Notes: a model not told the origin generated them from the letters alone. Counted from the first letter of the stretch, positions 47,660 to 60,065 are shown. The stretch: DNA of 64,000 nucleotides from Pholis gunnellus (GCA_910591455.2 OU342806.1:12441426-12505425); one strand, 5' to 3'. Made by a program: numbers and translations.

Positions 47660-48640
47660 CCTTGGACTGTTGAGTTTGATTTCAACTGTTTACAACAGTT
47701 GTGTGTCACTCTTTCTCACCCTGATAGATCCTCACAGATAGAAATAACAGATTGTCAGTAGATTTTTGAGCAATGTCTAATCATCAAGTAAAATAAATTC
47801 AAACACAGGTAAAGATGGAGGAAGAGAGAGGGAGTGTCTGCAGAAAGAGCAGGTGAGAGAGACATCTGTACCCAAAACCTTGGGGATTTATCTGCTGACC
47901 AACCAGCGGGGATGCACACGTTTAGCATTTGACCTCCAAAAACACAAACTGCTCATTATACCCAGTAGAGTATGATGATTAAATGTTCATAGTTGCTTTA
48001 TTACCGTTTTACATTAAACAGCTACACACAGGTGCTGTGACTTTAACACACATACTTGCACTTCCCAAATAGAGTAACCCCATTTTAATGAGAAGTAGAG
48101 TTGAATGCCAAGATATACAAGGCTTTTTCCTGAAACATGACGATATCTGCCTGCATTTATCTCTGATTCAGAATAGGAATACTATAATATAGACTGTAAG
48201 AGGGAAAAAACTTGCAGTATTTTACAATCAGAGCATCCTTCCAGTTGCATGTATGTGTGTTTGTTCCACAAAGACCGGAACAGAAAAAAATGGAGTGCAG
48301 TTTATAGGTGTCTTACAACTGTGTGTTTTCCTTTTTATTTTTTTTGTCTTGGCTGTAAACGCATCCTGCCAATTCTTGGAAACCTAATGACGTCACCTCG
48401 CCTACTTGAAGGCACTCAAACACTGCAGTCCTGAGTTTTAAGTTTGATCTCTGGGCCATTTAAGGCTTACATTGTGTTTTGTACAGTAGCATTATGAGAT
48501 AAGGAAAAGGTTCCTTTGTATACACACAAAGTCTGTGTTTAACAAGATGGCCCCTGGCCACAGAGTTCCTTCTGATGTGGACGTTTTGTGTGGTTTGTCC
48601 CCTTTCCTGGTAAACAGTGCTGTACCTGACGCCTTTCCCT
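47660..48640. other. noncoding stretch, nothing recognised
   Basis: AT-rich with no frame over 61 codons. Confidence 0.55.
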
Positions 48641-48835
48641 AACATGGGGATAGTGGCACGGGATCCTCAGGATGGGACGTAACGGCTCTCAGCACTTCCT
48701 TGCGTCACCCTCCTCCCTCTGAAGTGCAACTCTTGCGTGTTTTATTGCCAGGCCTGGGTGAGTATGAAAACAAACGGGGGCACGACTCAAAAGCTTTGAT
48801 CTCCCGTTTCCTGGTCTATTATTTACGTCTGTTTC
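48640..48835. promoter_or_regulatory. weak candidate regulatory block
   Basis: GC-richer than its flanks, with TTGCGTCACCC near 48701 and TTTATTGCCAGGCCTGGG. No simple repeats. Low confidence. Confidence 0.2.
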
Positions 48836-51640
48836 TCACGATGCATTTTTTTTTTTTTTTCTCTTTCACTTGATTATTATGCGCTTCCTCACACATTTTC
48901 AGCTTGACCCCCAGACAATGTGCTCCACTTTAATGTTTTCTTCTTGCAGGAAGCTATAAAGGACTTTCGAGTTATTGTCTTTTTTTTTGTTTTTTGTTCA
49001 TCCGACGAACCAGCCAGAGTAATAAGAAAATACAAAAAAGTATAGGTTCATAAACAAGTAAATCATTACGTTTAATGAAAATTGCAGACTTGATGGTATG
49101 GTATGCTAAATTTTGAACTACTACTTAGCAATAGGTGTGAATCCATTATGTCAAATTTAATATTTATCATGCCAATTGAAATACTGAAGAAAATTAAGAA
49201 AAACAGATGAAGTCACCGGGGCAAGCAGAGGGTTTACTGCTTCCCTCAGTGGTGAGTATCTTCTGAATTCTTCTAAAATACCTTGTCATTTATTAAGAAA
49301 TGCACTTACACTACTTAAACATTTCAGGATGGTTAATTATTTCACAACAAACTGGCATTATTAAAGTAAAAAAATCCTGTATATGAAATTCAAGACTTCC
49401 AACATACAGTACGTTTTCCTATCTTAAACACTGTGTGGACAAAAAATATTACTTGAACCTGCATTGTCCAAGTTTGTGGTTTGAAGTTTGCTTCCAGACC
49501 ACCTCTGAGTTCGACGCAGCAATATATGAGGGGGGGAAAACAAAAGTTTGATGAAATGACCAAAAACTGAAAAGATAAAACATGGAGTCAGTTGCAATTA
49601 ACTGGAGTTCATCGCAGGTCTGACCGGTGGGCTGAACAGCAGGTCTCTCACCCTGACCCACAAGCTCCACCAGCTCAGCAGATAGATCAAAAAGGCCTGT
49701 CCTCAGTGGAAACCACTGCCCTGTTTGAGCCAAGCTGGTGGATATCATTAAGGACCCTGCCACTGAGGGTCACCGCAGGGCCCAGTTTGTGTCCTGGGCT
49801 GAATTTGATGTATGATCCAGGAGTTTTTTGGGCAATGTTGCACATAAACACACAGTTTCCCCACTGCTGTGCTGTGCAGTGTACTATTCCGTGTGTACCC
49901 CTGTTGAACTGATGCCGACTGTAAATCATATTTTTTTTGAAAGAGCATTTTTGAGCATTTTTATGTCTTTATTGATATCTGTCAGTATAAATGGTACAAA
50001 GTAATGTTAATGTTGTTTTTCATCTTTGGTGTAAAGCACTCTGCACACAAGAAATAATTTGTCGATCATCCAGTATGCACTGTGATGTCCATCTCTTTGA
50101 TTGCTTGAGCTTGAGTTTCAGGTGATGACACACTTTCCTTTATTCATCTAGCCATGGTACATAAATATTACTGTACTGAGAATGCCAGGAAAAACTAAGA
50201 CAAACCTGAGATCTCTCAGTGACTAAGTGATACAACAGTGTGCTAAAGCTAAGGAGCTGGAGTCAGTTTCAAAACAAACCAACAGAATGGTTTTGCTTTA
50301 ATGAGCTGTTTTATAGTTTTCACCAATCAGCCAGTCATCTGTCATTATGTCTTTCCTTGCATCCGCCAGTCAGGTTCCAATATCAGAAGCACTTTAAAGC
50401 ACCAACGGAGAGATCGGAGTCATGCCCCTCACTAGCCACGAACACGTCACGGGTGAAATAATTGGAACTTGTTTGGGGGTATTTAAGCCGACAAGGAAAG
50501 ATCCTGTCCAGGGAGGGGGGTAGACATAAAAGGGCTGAGGGGGCGAAAGTAACGAAGAGCTGGGCAGATAGAGAGAGCAAGATGGGGAAGTGAGTCTGGC
50601 CATCGCGTGTATGAAAGCAGCAGTTGGGACACTGATGACAGAGTGGTCTTTGGGAATTTAAGAGCAAGGGCTCAGAAGTGGGCGTTTCCCCCCGCAGAGG
50701 ACTGGGTCAGGAAGGAAGGCTTTGGCTTTCAAAGCGTCCACAGCTTTATTTATATTACATATTTTCATCGCCAGGACTCTTTCAAAGGGAGCAGAGGGCT
50801 GTTTTCCGATTTCCACTATGCTTTGGTCTCTGTCTTTTACTTCCCTACTCCGTCTCTGACAATGTATTTGTTTCCGGAGCGACGTTCGCCCCGGGGCCTG
50901 CATGTGAGGACTGTGTTTACTACTGAAAGATGCAGTCAGAGTGTTATTGTTGAATGTGGAGAGAGTGATGGGACGTTGCGTGATTGTTTTGCCTCACCTG
51001 TTTTCCAGTGGGGTTCACAACCAGAGAGGGATACCTAAAGAACAATGGCACAGAGGCCTTGGAACAACTGCATGATGAAAGGTATGGTCTCCACACCACG
51101 GAGACATCAAGTCCTTTTGTTGAAAATAGCCTTTCTTTTCTTTTACTCATTAAAACTGTACTCACTGACTCAAATTACTAACAATGAAAGATATGGCTGT
51201 ATTGTTGTTTTGTATTACAATTATGGTGTCAACAGATATATACTGTATAAATACTTGGGCATCAATGGTTCACAAGGGAGAATATATATGTGCAAATCAA
51301 AATAAATCCTCAATGGAAAATTTTCACTGAGTATTGCATCCACTTTTTTTCGCATGTGCAGAGCCATATGCAGCACATTTGATGCTAACACCTTAAACAT
51401 CATACTTTAAATTCCAAGGAATGTTCTGCAAAATGTAACATTTTCACCAAGTTATTATTGTAATATTCCACTCGATTTACTGGGCAAAAATCTAAAAAGG
51501 ACTATAAAGTTGAAAGCTTCCCCTTTGACAGTTAACCCCGGCTGAGCCACCAGTGTCATCATTAACCATCATTAAGCCAAGACAGCTACTGATAAATTAG
51601 TCATCCATCAAAGGCTCCCATATCATATGGAGTCTCCTGA
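48836..51640. other. noncoding stretch with several unremarkable frames
   Basis: Contains T15 at 48846-48860. Frames at 49592-49912 (106 codons) and 50607-51038 (143 codons) overlap antisense frames of 66-94 codons and have no recognisable domain. The part at 50470-50720 is GC-richer. Confidence 0.5.
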
Positions 51641-51800
51641 TCATTATTGGAGGTAAACAATGGTGTCACGTGGTACGTCGCCAACCTGCTGCCTACTCCG
51701 ATCTCGGTCCCCCCTTGAGAATGGACCACCCCCACAGCCAATCAGCATCCTTGCCTTGAGGGAATATAAAAATCAAAGAGAGTGCCGCTTTTTACCGCTA
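51625..51800 (+). promoter_or_regulatory. promoter-like module: E-box, CCAAT, TATA
   Basis: In order on the + strand: palindrome CCATATCATATGG at about 51618, GTAAACAA (forkhead-type) at about 51653, E-box CACGTG near 51667, CCAATCAGCA at 51738, and TATAAAAAT at 51765. CCAAT lies 27 bp before TATA, and a start would fall near 51795. A GAGGGAGCC-containing leader follows. Downstream AAAATCCAGGTAACT resembles a splice donor. There is no long coding frame, so any product would be a noncoding RNA or a first exon. Confidence 0.35.
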
Positions 51801-51929
51801 CCTGTGAGGGAGCCAAGCTGTCGAGCTCCTGTCCAAAATCCAGGTAACTCTGTGGATGGCATCACCCTGCTCTTTCTCTTCCCTTGCAGGGTGTTATGCT
51901 GGCTGAGATTCTGTATGTGAAACATCCTC

Positions 51930-52440
51930 CAAGGTCTTTAGGATTGCTTAGAAAGTCTGAGTTTGAGTCACAGGGAGCTAAAAGTAAAAGGAGGTAAAAA
52001 TGTTCTTTGACCTTGTGGTTGTTATTGTCATACACAGAAAAATACCAAAGATACAGAAAAAAAGATACGATTAAAGATACAATTATATTTAAATTTAAAA
52101 AGTTGAATTAAACTATTCACCCTAGCAACTTGAGAATAATTACAATTATTTTTCATATATTGTTATTTCAAAATCTTCTTTGATGAATAATAACATAATT
52201 GTTCCATAATAATTAAATCATTATGTTTTATAATGATTTTTTTGCAACTGCAAATTTTACTGCTCACTGTTCACAGCCTGTTGTGAACTGCACACTGACT
52301 GTGACTGTTGTTACAGTTGTTGACATAAAAATGTAAAAAAATACTGTAAAATATATACTATAATATAGTATCATTTAGTCTTTGAGCAAATATGTTGTAT
52401 AAGAGAAGTCTTATACTAAAAGGTGACTTCAGGTGAAGAC
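51930..52440. other. AT-rich noncoding stretch
   Basis: Very AT-rich, with a short palindrome TACTATAATATAGTA near 52356. No gene is seen. Confidence 0.55.
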
Positions 52441-52640
52441 ACTGTGCCCGCGCCTCTGCAAAACGCTCCTGAGACACCACCCTGCCGGCACAATGCTTAA
52501 TTAATTAAGAAGGGGCTGCCAATCGCCCCAAGGACCCTGGGGTAATCATACAGGGCAAATTACAGCATGTTGAGTTGTGGGCTGGAGGGGAGCCGCTGAT
52601 GCTGTTGTCATTGTTGATTAATTTCTCCGTATAGATCCTG
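52440..52640. promoter_or_regulatory. candidate conserved element with 14-bp palindrome
   Basis: CTTAATTAATTAAG (52496-52509) is a perfect palindrome made of overlapping TAATTA homeodomain cores. It is followed by CCAATCGCCCC, a CCCCAAGGACCCTGGGG inverted repeat and GTTGATTAATTTC. No simple repeats are present. Confidence 0.37.
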
Positions 52641-52707
52641 ACACCGCAGTGCATGTGTAACCTGTCACTGAGCACCCATGTGTCTATTCATCACTGCCTG
52701 GGAGGTA

Positions 52708-52710
<3 letters not shown>

Positions 52711-52781
<71 letters not shown>
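52711..52781. repeat. (GT)35 microsatellite
   Basis: 71-bp GT array with one CGT near its start. Confidence 0.97.
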
Positions 52782-52782
<1 letters not shown>

Positions 52783-53079
52783 CTTTGCTACGTGGTGTCT
52801 TCGTATATGTGTGTACAAGCATGTACTGTAGGTAGCAGGTGGTCACTGTTTGTGTTTGAATGTGTGTATATGAGCATTTGGTAGCAGTAATATGTATGTT
52901 TGAGTGTGTAAAGGAAGGTGAATGTATGTGTGCCTGCTGTATATGGTGGGCAGCACCACCATTTAAACAAGATGGTGATGCCTGATAAGAACAAGTGAGG
53001 TTCCTGATGACAAACGACTGATGACATCTTGGGACGGGGCGGGTGGGGAGGACTGTGAGGAAGTGTATTGATTAGCCTT

Positions 53080-53215
53080 ATTACCCAAAGCATCCGTCTT
53101 GGGAACGAGTGAGGGGAAGGAGGAGGGGTGGGAAATTAGCCGGTCCCCACCGCCGCTGACGGACTGATTGCTCCGGGGCCCCTGAGGAGAACAAATGGCC
53201 CCCGCCTGTCTACAC
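53080..53215. promoter_or_regulatory. weak candidate regulatory block, GC-rich
   Basis: Mixed GC-rich sequence with GAAATTAGCCGGTCC, CGGACTGATTGCTCC and AACAAATGGCCCC. No coding domain. Low confidence. Confidence 0.25.
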
Positions 53216-53219
53216 ATAC

Positions 53220-54615
53220 ACTCTCACACACAGACACTTATCATGGAGCATTTCTTCCCTTGCTCATTTTCACAATCTTTTATTCCTACTGTTTTTAAAG
53301 TGAGGCATTTTCACAAACACTCATAGAAGAACACATAGGCATAAACAGGAAGTCCCACACTCACCACACTTTTGCACTTTTTGTTGGTTGTGTTTGTTAA
53401 AAGAAGTAATTCCTTCCAATTGAATACTGTAAAGATGGCATGAATATGAAGAATGTGGTTGAATTTAAAATCTAAAACTCCTTTGTTTAACTCCTCGTTA
53501 AATTTAGAGTCAAAAAAATGATTTCCAGCACTGTAATCCCCTCACATTGCCTTTACTGCTCAATTTGTCTGTGTCAATTTTGCGCACCTTTCAACCGGAT
53601 GTTGTGACGTCCTTTGACGGAAAGAGTGATGCAAGTAAAATAGTCCGTGGGGCAGAAAAGATATCTGCCGGCTGGGATTGGTTGTTCCTGGTAACAAGAC
53701 ATGCGGTGCAGCGTTCCAAACATTTAATGGGTACAGCCGTCGCACCCCCCAAAAATTGGCTTTTGGGATTGGGATCGCTTGAGACTGTATGGCTCTTGCT
53801 TTTGAGCGCACCTTCTGCCCGTCTACATTGACAACATTGGATATAAGTGCGCAAAAGACGCAGCATGTGAACAGCCCCTTACTGACATTATTAAACCCAC
53901 CATTTTGTCAAATCTACGACCAAACAAATATTGTTTCAATTTAATATTGTAGCAAGGGACGGAGAACGACCTGTACTCAAGCATGCCATTTGGTGCTGTA
54001 ACAATTAACATTGTAGAGAGCGTCAGACAGAAAGCTGTACGCAACACCTCTCACACTTCACAGTTTATTCATAATGCACCAATAAATATGTCCGATCTCA
54101 AGCGCTCGCACTCAACACTGCACTTCCTTGGGTCCTCAGCAACACATCTGCCATGGGAAGTCGATCAGATGAACATTTTTTAAGAAAACTGAGGGACAGA
54201 CATACACACATACAGACTCCTTCCATTTTCGATAAGTTGGAAGTGTGTCTAGCATGCTGTATAGCTGTGAACCTTCACACGGACAGAGGGCAGAAGATTT
54301 ACTTGCTAACTGGGGTATCAGGTGAAAAATGAACCACAAAAGGCATCTATGCAGCACATGCAACATATTTCAAGTCCATTGCTCTTTCTTAGGCAGCACT
54401 GGCAAATCTAAAGTTACCATCAGTACTCTCATAATTTTGAATCAAGAGTAAATTTGTTCTAATTATGAAGTCCCTATATGCCTCTGCACACTACCCAACA
54501 ATTTCTGTGTTAATCACATTTCACTGTAATGATCTTCTTTACCAGGCTTATTGATGAAACAGCTTCAATTACTTAGCTCAATATTTCCCACATTAGTCAG
54601 CCTTAGAAGCGTTTC
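53220..54615. other. noncoding stretch, nothing recognised
   Basis: Frames of 91-94 codons on opposite strands over 53547-53866 shadow each other and lack domains. Confidence 0.5.
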
Positions 54616-54619
54616 ACAC

Positions 54620-54850
54620 GTCCATTTATCTGCATGGGTTTTTAAAGGGCATAAAATCGGCTTCAAAGTGCATTCATATTTTATTCTATTGAGATATTGC
54701 TTGGCTGATGGGCTGCCGGTAATTCATAACCCTAAGTAGGCGTAATACCCCGATGAGCATGGACTTTCCTGATAGCAAAGCTGTTTCCAATGGAAAGGGT
54801 TGCTCTTCCACTGCTGAGCTAAAAGATTAATCCGTTCAATCACCAGTTTC
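54620..54850. promoter_or_regulatory. weak candidate regulatory block
   Basis: Includes CTGCCGGTAATTCATAAC, AGTAGGCGTAATACCCC and AAAAGATTAATCCG. No simple repeats. Inference from motif style only. Confidence 0.25.
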
Positions 54851-55359
54851 CCTGTCAAGCAGCTATGAAATATGGTGGTTGTTTTCCTACAGAGTGAAGA
54901 AAGATAATGAAAAGCTTTTCTTTTTTTTTTTCAGTTTGAAGACATTCTTTTACAGATTCTGCATTATCACTTCCTGTTTGTGACCTGCGAGTGAAAATTA
55001 CTTCTGTGAAGTGCTGAGTTCTGTGATGCTAAGGTCGGTCTGGGTCGCGATAGGTGTGTCCATTTTAGTGCCGTAAAAGTGAGGTCATTTTCTTTTCTGC
55101 TGTTTCAACAAATTTCCTCAAAAGGTCAGATCAGAAGATCTAGAGACGTCAAGCTTCTGAAACCCCCTATCATCTTGTTTTCTATGTGCTCTTAAAAAGT
55201 AATTCAGTAGTTGTCTTCAAAATACACATTTTCAAAAATAAATGAACATATACTCATTTTGCATTGTTTTGTTTTTTTTCCTCATACCTTGGTTTTACAC
55301 TGACATAATACAGGGTTACCATCACTAATACACATCAGATACCAATTACCGGCCCCTGA

Positions 55360-55690
55360 CATCCTCCTTACAGCAAGCTAATTCATATTCCAAGTCCTTC
55401 CCCACTTAGCTCAGGGTAAAAATCATTATGTTTTCTTCTGTTTTCTGATTGCATTATTCTTGGTTAAGAAAAGCCCCTGGTTCATTAAGGCATTCCACAT
55501 TGAGTGAGGGAGGGAGAGGGCTGCTGTGTTAGTGGGATCAATCAATAGCCATCTTCCCCTTGCCTTACTGTAAACGTGCTAAAGTATTTATGAATTAATT
55601 GACTTCCTTCATCCAAATAATAGGAGCCTACTAACGTCTCCTGAGCTGTGGTGTGGAGGTCACAGGCACTCTTGGTAATAAATAGAAAGG
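55360..55690. promoter_or_regulatory. candidate conserved noncoding element
   Basis: Contains GCTAATTCATATTCC, GGGATCAATCAATAGCC (PBX/HOX-type TGATTGAT on the minus strand) and ATGAATTAATTGAC. One GGGAGG patch interrupts it. Inferred. Confidence 0.28.
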
Positions 55691-57228
55691 GTCTCTTTTA
55701 TAATGACAGTGGAACTTGACCTGTTAGTGTAGGCATTCTGTGCATAAGGACAGCTTTAGCACCCGTGAAAATTAGATAAAGATTATAGAAACTCATGGTT
55801 TTATACGTAAACCACTCAGGAAAATCTGGGTAGAATTGGTCTTTTATTCAGTATCGGTCAGCCACATCGGCTGTTATCATTTATGTGTATTTTTCAGTCC
55901 TCCTATAAAGAACTAAAGTTTATTTTAGCACAGTGTTCAGGATGCATCTATAGTCTGAAAGCTGTTTCAATTGCTTCCGAGGCTTCCACACAAAGAAATG
56001 TATTCAGGGGTAATTGTTGGCGTAACAATGGACAAACTCCATGTTTGTTGTTTCTGGGATGGCTACGTTTAAGTACAAGTCTGTTGTAATTTGTTTAGAT
56101 CGTAAAATTCTTAACCTGGAGAATATATGTATGTGTAGTTAATATATTTGTACACACATCTATACATTTGCTAGTGAAAAATGTGTTCACCACAGGGTAG
56201 GTTTCTATTATTTTTTTGTATGTAATAGTGAGGTGATATGCTTGATGAGCTTGATGATGGCAAAGCCTGGTGATTTTGTGGATAGATTGGTATCTATGTG
56301 TCATACAGATCCATTGTGTTTTGGTGAAGGTCAGTCCCATTGTGGCCAAGACTGTAATACCTTGCAGTGACAGATTGGATTGTTGAGGAGGGGTGCATAT
56401 TTAATGTCTACATTGTAACGTCATTAACAGTAGTAGTGCACTGTATGTGGCTTCATAGGCTTGTCTACAGAAATGACCATGTGTTTGTCTACCTAGGTTG
56501 GACACGTGTCAAAATCCTAACCCATCATCCAGAGTCAGCAAGTAGAGGAGCTGCAGAGGGAGAAGGATGAAGTGTTCCACCCGTACTCAAAGAAAATGAA
56601 TTAATCCTTCAAGCTTTAAAATGTTGGAACCATAAACCTCTACAATAGACAAATCGTGAGGCTACACGCCAACAGTACAGAATGACCCTGCAAAGTTGAA
56701 GTCCACCTTCCAAAACCATTGTCCAGAATAGACAAAAGTCCTATTTTAACTCACATAGTACCAACAATCACCAACCAATATCCACCCCTGAGGTACCAAG
56801 GCAAATCCATGAAGCTCAAGCATATTTCATCTGAAGAACCTTGCTCTTCTGTGTATTTAAATGCTTGTACTTCTCGTCTTGTGGAACAATGTTCTTCTTC
56901 TGTGGTAGGATACTTCTAATACATCCCAGATCACGGACCACCACAGTCTGTATTTGAAGCAGTCTAAATCACGCAACGTAACAAGATTCATTTTGCCTAC
57001 CCCCACTTGGCATAGGAGGCTCCCGAACACTTGGGTGGTATTGGAGAAGGAGGGAGTGCGCAGACATTTTTTTTTAAAACGGGAAACATGTTGAACAAGC
57101 TTCTTCCCCTGCCATGGTCTAGCAACCGCGGGAGGAGAACAGTGTAACCAACCGCCATGAGAAAACATTGTGGTTCGACCACCACTTATGGCGCTGGACT
57201 GGATTTGAAGAGATGTCAGGGTGTGAGT
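55691..57228. other. noncoding stretch
   Basis: The minus frame at 56857-57342 (161 codons) is the longest in the window; it has a Pro-rich stretch from the G-run, no domain and no flanking splice pattern that I can defend. Confidence 0.5.
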
Positions 57229-57240
57229 GGGGGGGGGGGG
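57229..57240. repeat. G12 homopolymer
   Basis: Twelve consecutive G on the + strand. Confidence 0.93.
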
Positions 57241-58182
57241 ATTCTCAAAGGACAAAGAGAGGGTAGGTTTGCCTGCAAGCAAACAGTCTCCATATATCCA
57301 TATGAAAAGTTGGGTCTCTCCTAAAAAGCTGTCAGAAAACACACATCACTATTGTCCAAGCGAGTGAAAAATACAGGATCAGTTTTTTCCTCTTTATTGG
57401 GGAGAGATTCTGTTTCTGTTTGGGCACTAACCACAAGGTTCGCCACCTTCCAGCTGTGATATTAACTATTTTCTTTAAGGTGCGACCACACGTGAAGCGC
57501 TCTCACCTCAGACAAGGGAAACCAACAGTATTTTTAGCGGAAAAACTCCTCCAGTTTTATTTTTCATTTAGAGATTTATGATCCCCTCTCTCAAGGCAAA
57601 TAAAAAAATAACACATGAATGAACTAAGAATACCAGCCACCTACATAGAAAATGATACTGGAAGATATTTGTATCTTTCCTGTTTAATAGAGCGTCACAC
57701 ACAAAACTAGGGCGTTTCCCCACCTTTTTTAACCTCTTATCTTTGCATTCTGATTTACCAAAGCAGCCGGTGTTAAGATTTTAAAATATCAACTGTATGT
57801 GTTTTGTCATTTGAACAAATTCAGAAATTAATTTATAAGTGTTTGGGTTGAGAGGAAATAGAAAGACGAGGCAGATCTTGTCTGTGCGTGTACAGAGTGT
57901 GTATGTGTATGTGTGTCTCAGTTAACTATTTCGGACTAACATTGTGATGCAGGATATAGATGACAGCCAGTCTGAACTGCACAACACACATTACCTCACT
58001 TCCTGACCTGGGTTTGATGCAGGTTGGACACTGGCCAGCTATGATATGAAGGATTGTTTAATATTGAATTTTTACATTTACCGATGGATAATTATGGTAT
58101 TAGCCCTTGTATATATTGGCTTTGGTAACTTTGGCAATTATAACCCACCATGATGTACAGTAATATCGCCCTGATGGAGTCT
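57241..58182. other. noncoding stretch, perhaps hAT interior
   Basis: No gene. The right part should be the interior of the element whose end lies at 58203, but the other end is not visible. Confidence 0.4.
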
Positions 58183-58203
58183 CAAAAAGTTTGAGAACCA
58201 CTG
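58183..58203 (-). mobile_element. terminal repeat of a hAT element
   Basis: On the minus strand the end reads CAGTGGTTCTCAAACTTTTT, the classic terminus of Charlie-like hAT transposons. The octamer AACTATAC after 58203 would be the target duplication. The matching end was not found within about 400 bp, so the extent is unknown. Confidence 0.6.
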
Positions 58204-58590
58204 AACTATACTAACTGGTCTTGTTTGAACAGCGACAATGAAGGATCTACATGTGACAGCAGTCTTTTATGAACAAGTAAAACTTGCATACTGTGTTATT
58301 ATCCTGCATCACACATGGGGTTTGTGTGTAACAGAGTGATATAATGTCAGAGTAAGGGGAGGGGGCGGACATATTTGTACTGAGGTGCTACCTGAAACAT
58401 TTCCTTTATCTTTCATTATCATTTCATTGTTGGACTGTAGCCCAAGTATTATATTTCAGATGCAGGTGTGTGTTTGTATGATCGCGTGTGAGTGTGGTCA
58501 TTGTCTGCACAGTAATGAGGCATATGTCAACACGACCCAACCACAATGTAGCTTCACGCATTATTTTTGCTGTATGTTGGAGCACTTGTA
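58204..58590. other. noncoding stretch, nothing recognised
   Basis: No frame over 68 codons and no repeat. Confidence 0.55.
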
Positions 58591-58593
58591 AAA

Positions 58594-58636
58594 GTGTGTG
58601 CGTGTGCGTGTGTGTGTGTGTGTGTGAGTGTGTGAG
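58594..58636. repeat. impure (TG)n microsatellite
   Basis: TG array with CG and GAG interruptions. CA-rich patches at 58727-58765 and 58858-58900 lie in the opposite sense. Confidence 0.95.
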
Positions 58637-58900
58637 TTGACACCCCTATCTGCATCCTCCTTGGGTTCGGTCCCATTTCCGTCTGGACAGTTCCAAAATA
58701 ACTGCTCCCCTTTCCCTCCACACACCCTGCACACTCACACACTCACAAACACACATTCACACACATGTTACTTCCTCTTAACACAGGAGCACATCGATCT
58801 TGACTGGACCTGGACTTTATATCTCTTCCTGCGATAGCCAGGAGGAACACATGCCGGCACATACACAAACACATACACACGCTTAGACATGCACACTCAC

Positions 58901-59900
58901 TCAAAGACAAAAACACAAGAACATTTCTAAATTCATAATTTCTAAAAAAACAAAACATTGTTGGACACGATTGTTGGCATTTATGCACAAACAAATTCAA
59001 ATTGATACCATAGAGTCACACTTTTGTATCCAAACTGATCCGCACACAGATACCAAAGAGACAACGTACATTTTTTGATTATGCTCATTTACACCCACAC
59101 ACAAAGACATAAATAGACTAATACACTACAGCAACACACATTTCAGTCTTTCTGTGTTGTTGGTGGTTTCCTGTTTCCCGGCTGTTTGCATTGTTTGATC
59201 AGCACAAGAAGTTTCTCCAACCACTGAGTCATTTACCTGCTTTGGCTTCATAACCCGTCTCACAGTAAACAACCACCCGTCAACAAGGAAAACTCAGCTT
59301 GTTTTCCTCAATAGCAACACCTAGAAACGAGGAAGTGCTTGGCTACGAGTGAGGATATTGAGAAAAGATTATGAGTCCTTTGTCTAATTATTGTAAACAA
59401 ATGAGTCTCAGGTCACGACAACTGGTAGCCTTTTTTAAATGCAATACTGTTGCATAATGTTATAAAGAGGATCTTACTGTCGACTGAGGAGGATTATGTG
59501 AGCATTGTGTGTGTGTCCTTGAGGCCTAATACATATATATTGAATGCCTTTCCCTCTGCAAAAAACATTTAAAGAATTTGAAACATCCACCATCCATGTG
59601 TGCTTGTTAGCAGTCTTTGTTGCCTGTATTTGTTGGAGCATTAGTATATTACTTTGTAAGTGGAAAAGTGTGAAACCAGTGGCAGGACTATGCTTTGCAT
59701 CACTCGCATGCATGGGAGTCTAACTGCACATGCATGGGATACTGACAAAACGGGCACCAACTCTTAAAGGTATTGCTCCATAGCACTACCAGTGGTCAAA
59801 TACTTAACAGAGTACCTTTAATATCAAATTCTTCCATCACCTCCCATGATCAGAAACTCTAAAAGCTCTGCTTTAGTTTACACTGGAAAACAATGCAGAA
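58901..59900. other. noncoding stretch, nothing recognised
   Basis: AT-rich. No credible gene or RNA. Confidence 0.55.
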
Positions 59901-60065
59901 CAAAGTAAATAAAAGCAGCCAAAGTGAAGAAATACTCTGTTAAAAGTAACAAAAGTATTAGGCATCAAAAGGTATTCTTAAGAGTACCAAAAGTTGCTTC
60001 ATGCAAAATGCAGAATATTATATCATTGAACTCAAATATTGATGGAAATGTATCACTTTAATACA
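59901..60065. mobile_element. fragment of a teleost hAT MITE
   Basis: GAAATACTCTGTTAAAAGTA, then AAAGTATTAGGCATCAAAA, AGAGTACCAAAAGTTG, and ATGCAGAATATTATATCATT. In order, these match the interior of the very abundant teleost MITE whose ends read CAGTGGTGGAAAGTA. Neither terminal repeat is present, so it is an internal, immobile piece. Confidence 0.7.

Noticed and set aside
47344..47709. 121-codon minus frame with a regular peptide repeat
   Set aside because: Generated entirely by the 28-bp minisatellite and the LINE tail.
49950..50050. Possible retroposon tail (GTGTAAAGCACTCTG)
   Set aside because: Too short and too diverged to support a family call.
50607..51038. 143-codon open frame on +
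   Set aside because: Overlaps several antisense frames of similar quality and shows no family signature.
51844..51889. Mini-intron GTAACT...CCCTTGCAG after the promoter-like module
   Set aside because: About 46 bp is below the usual minimum for vertebrate introns; the donor could still pair with a distant acceptor.
56857..57342. 161-codon minus-strand open frame, the longest in the window
   Set aside because: No recognisable domain, signal peptide or credible splice context; part of it is Pro-rich from a G12 run. Length is compatible with chance in 64 kb.
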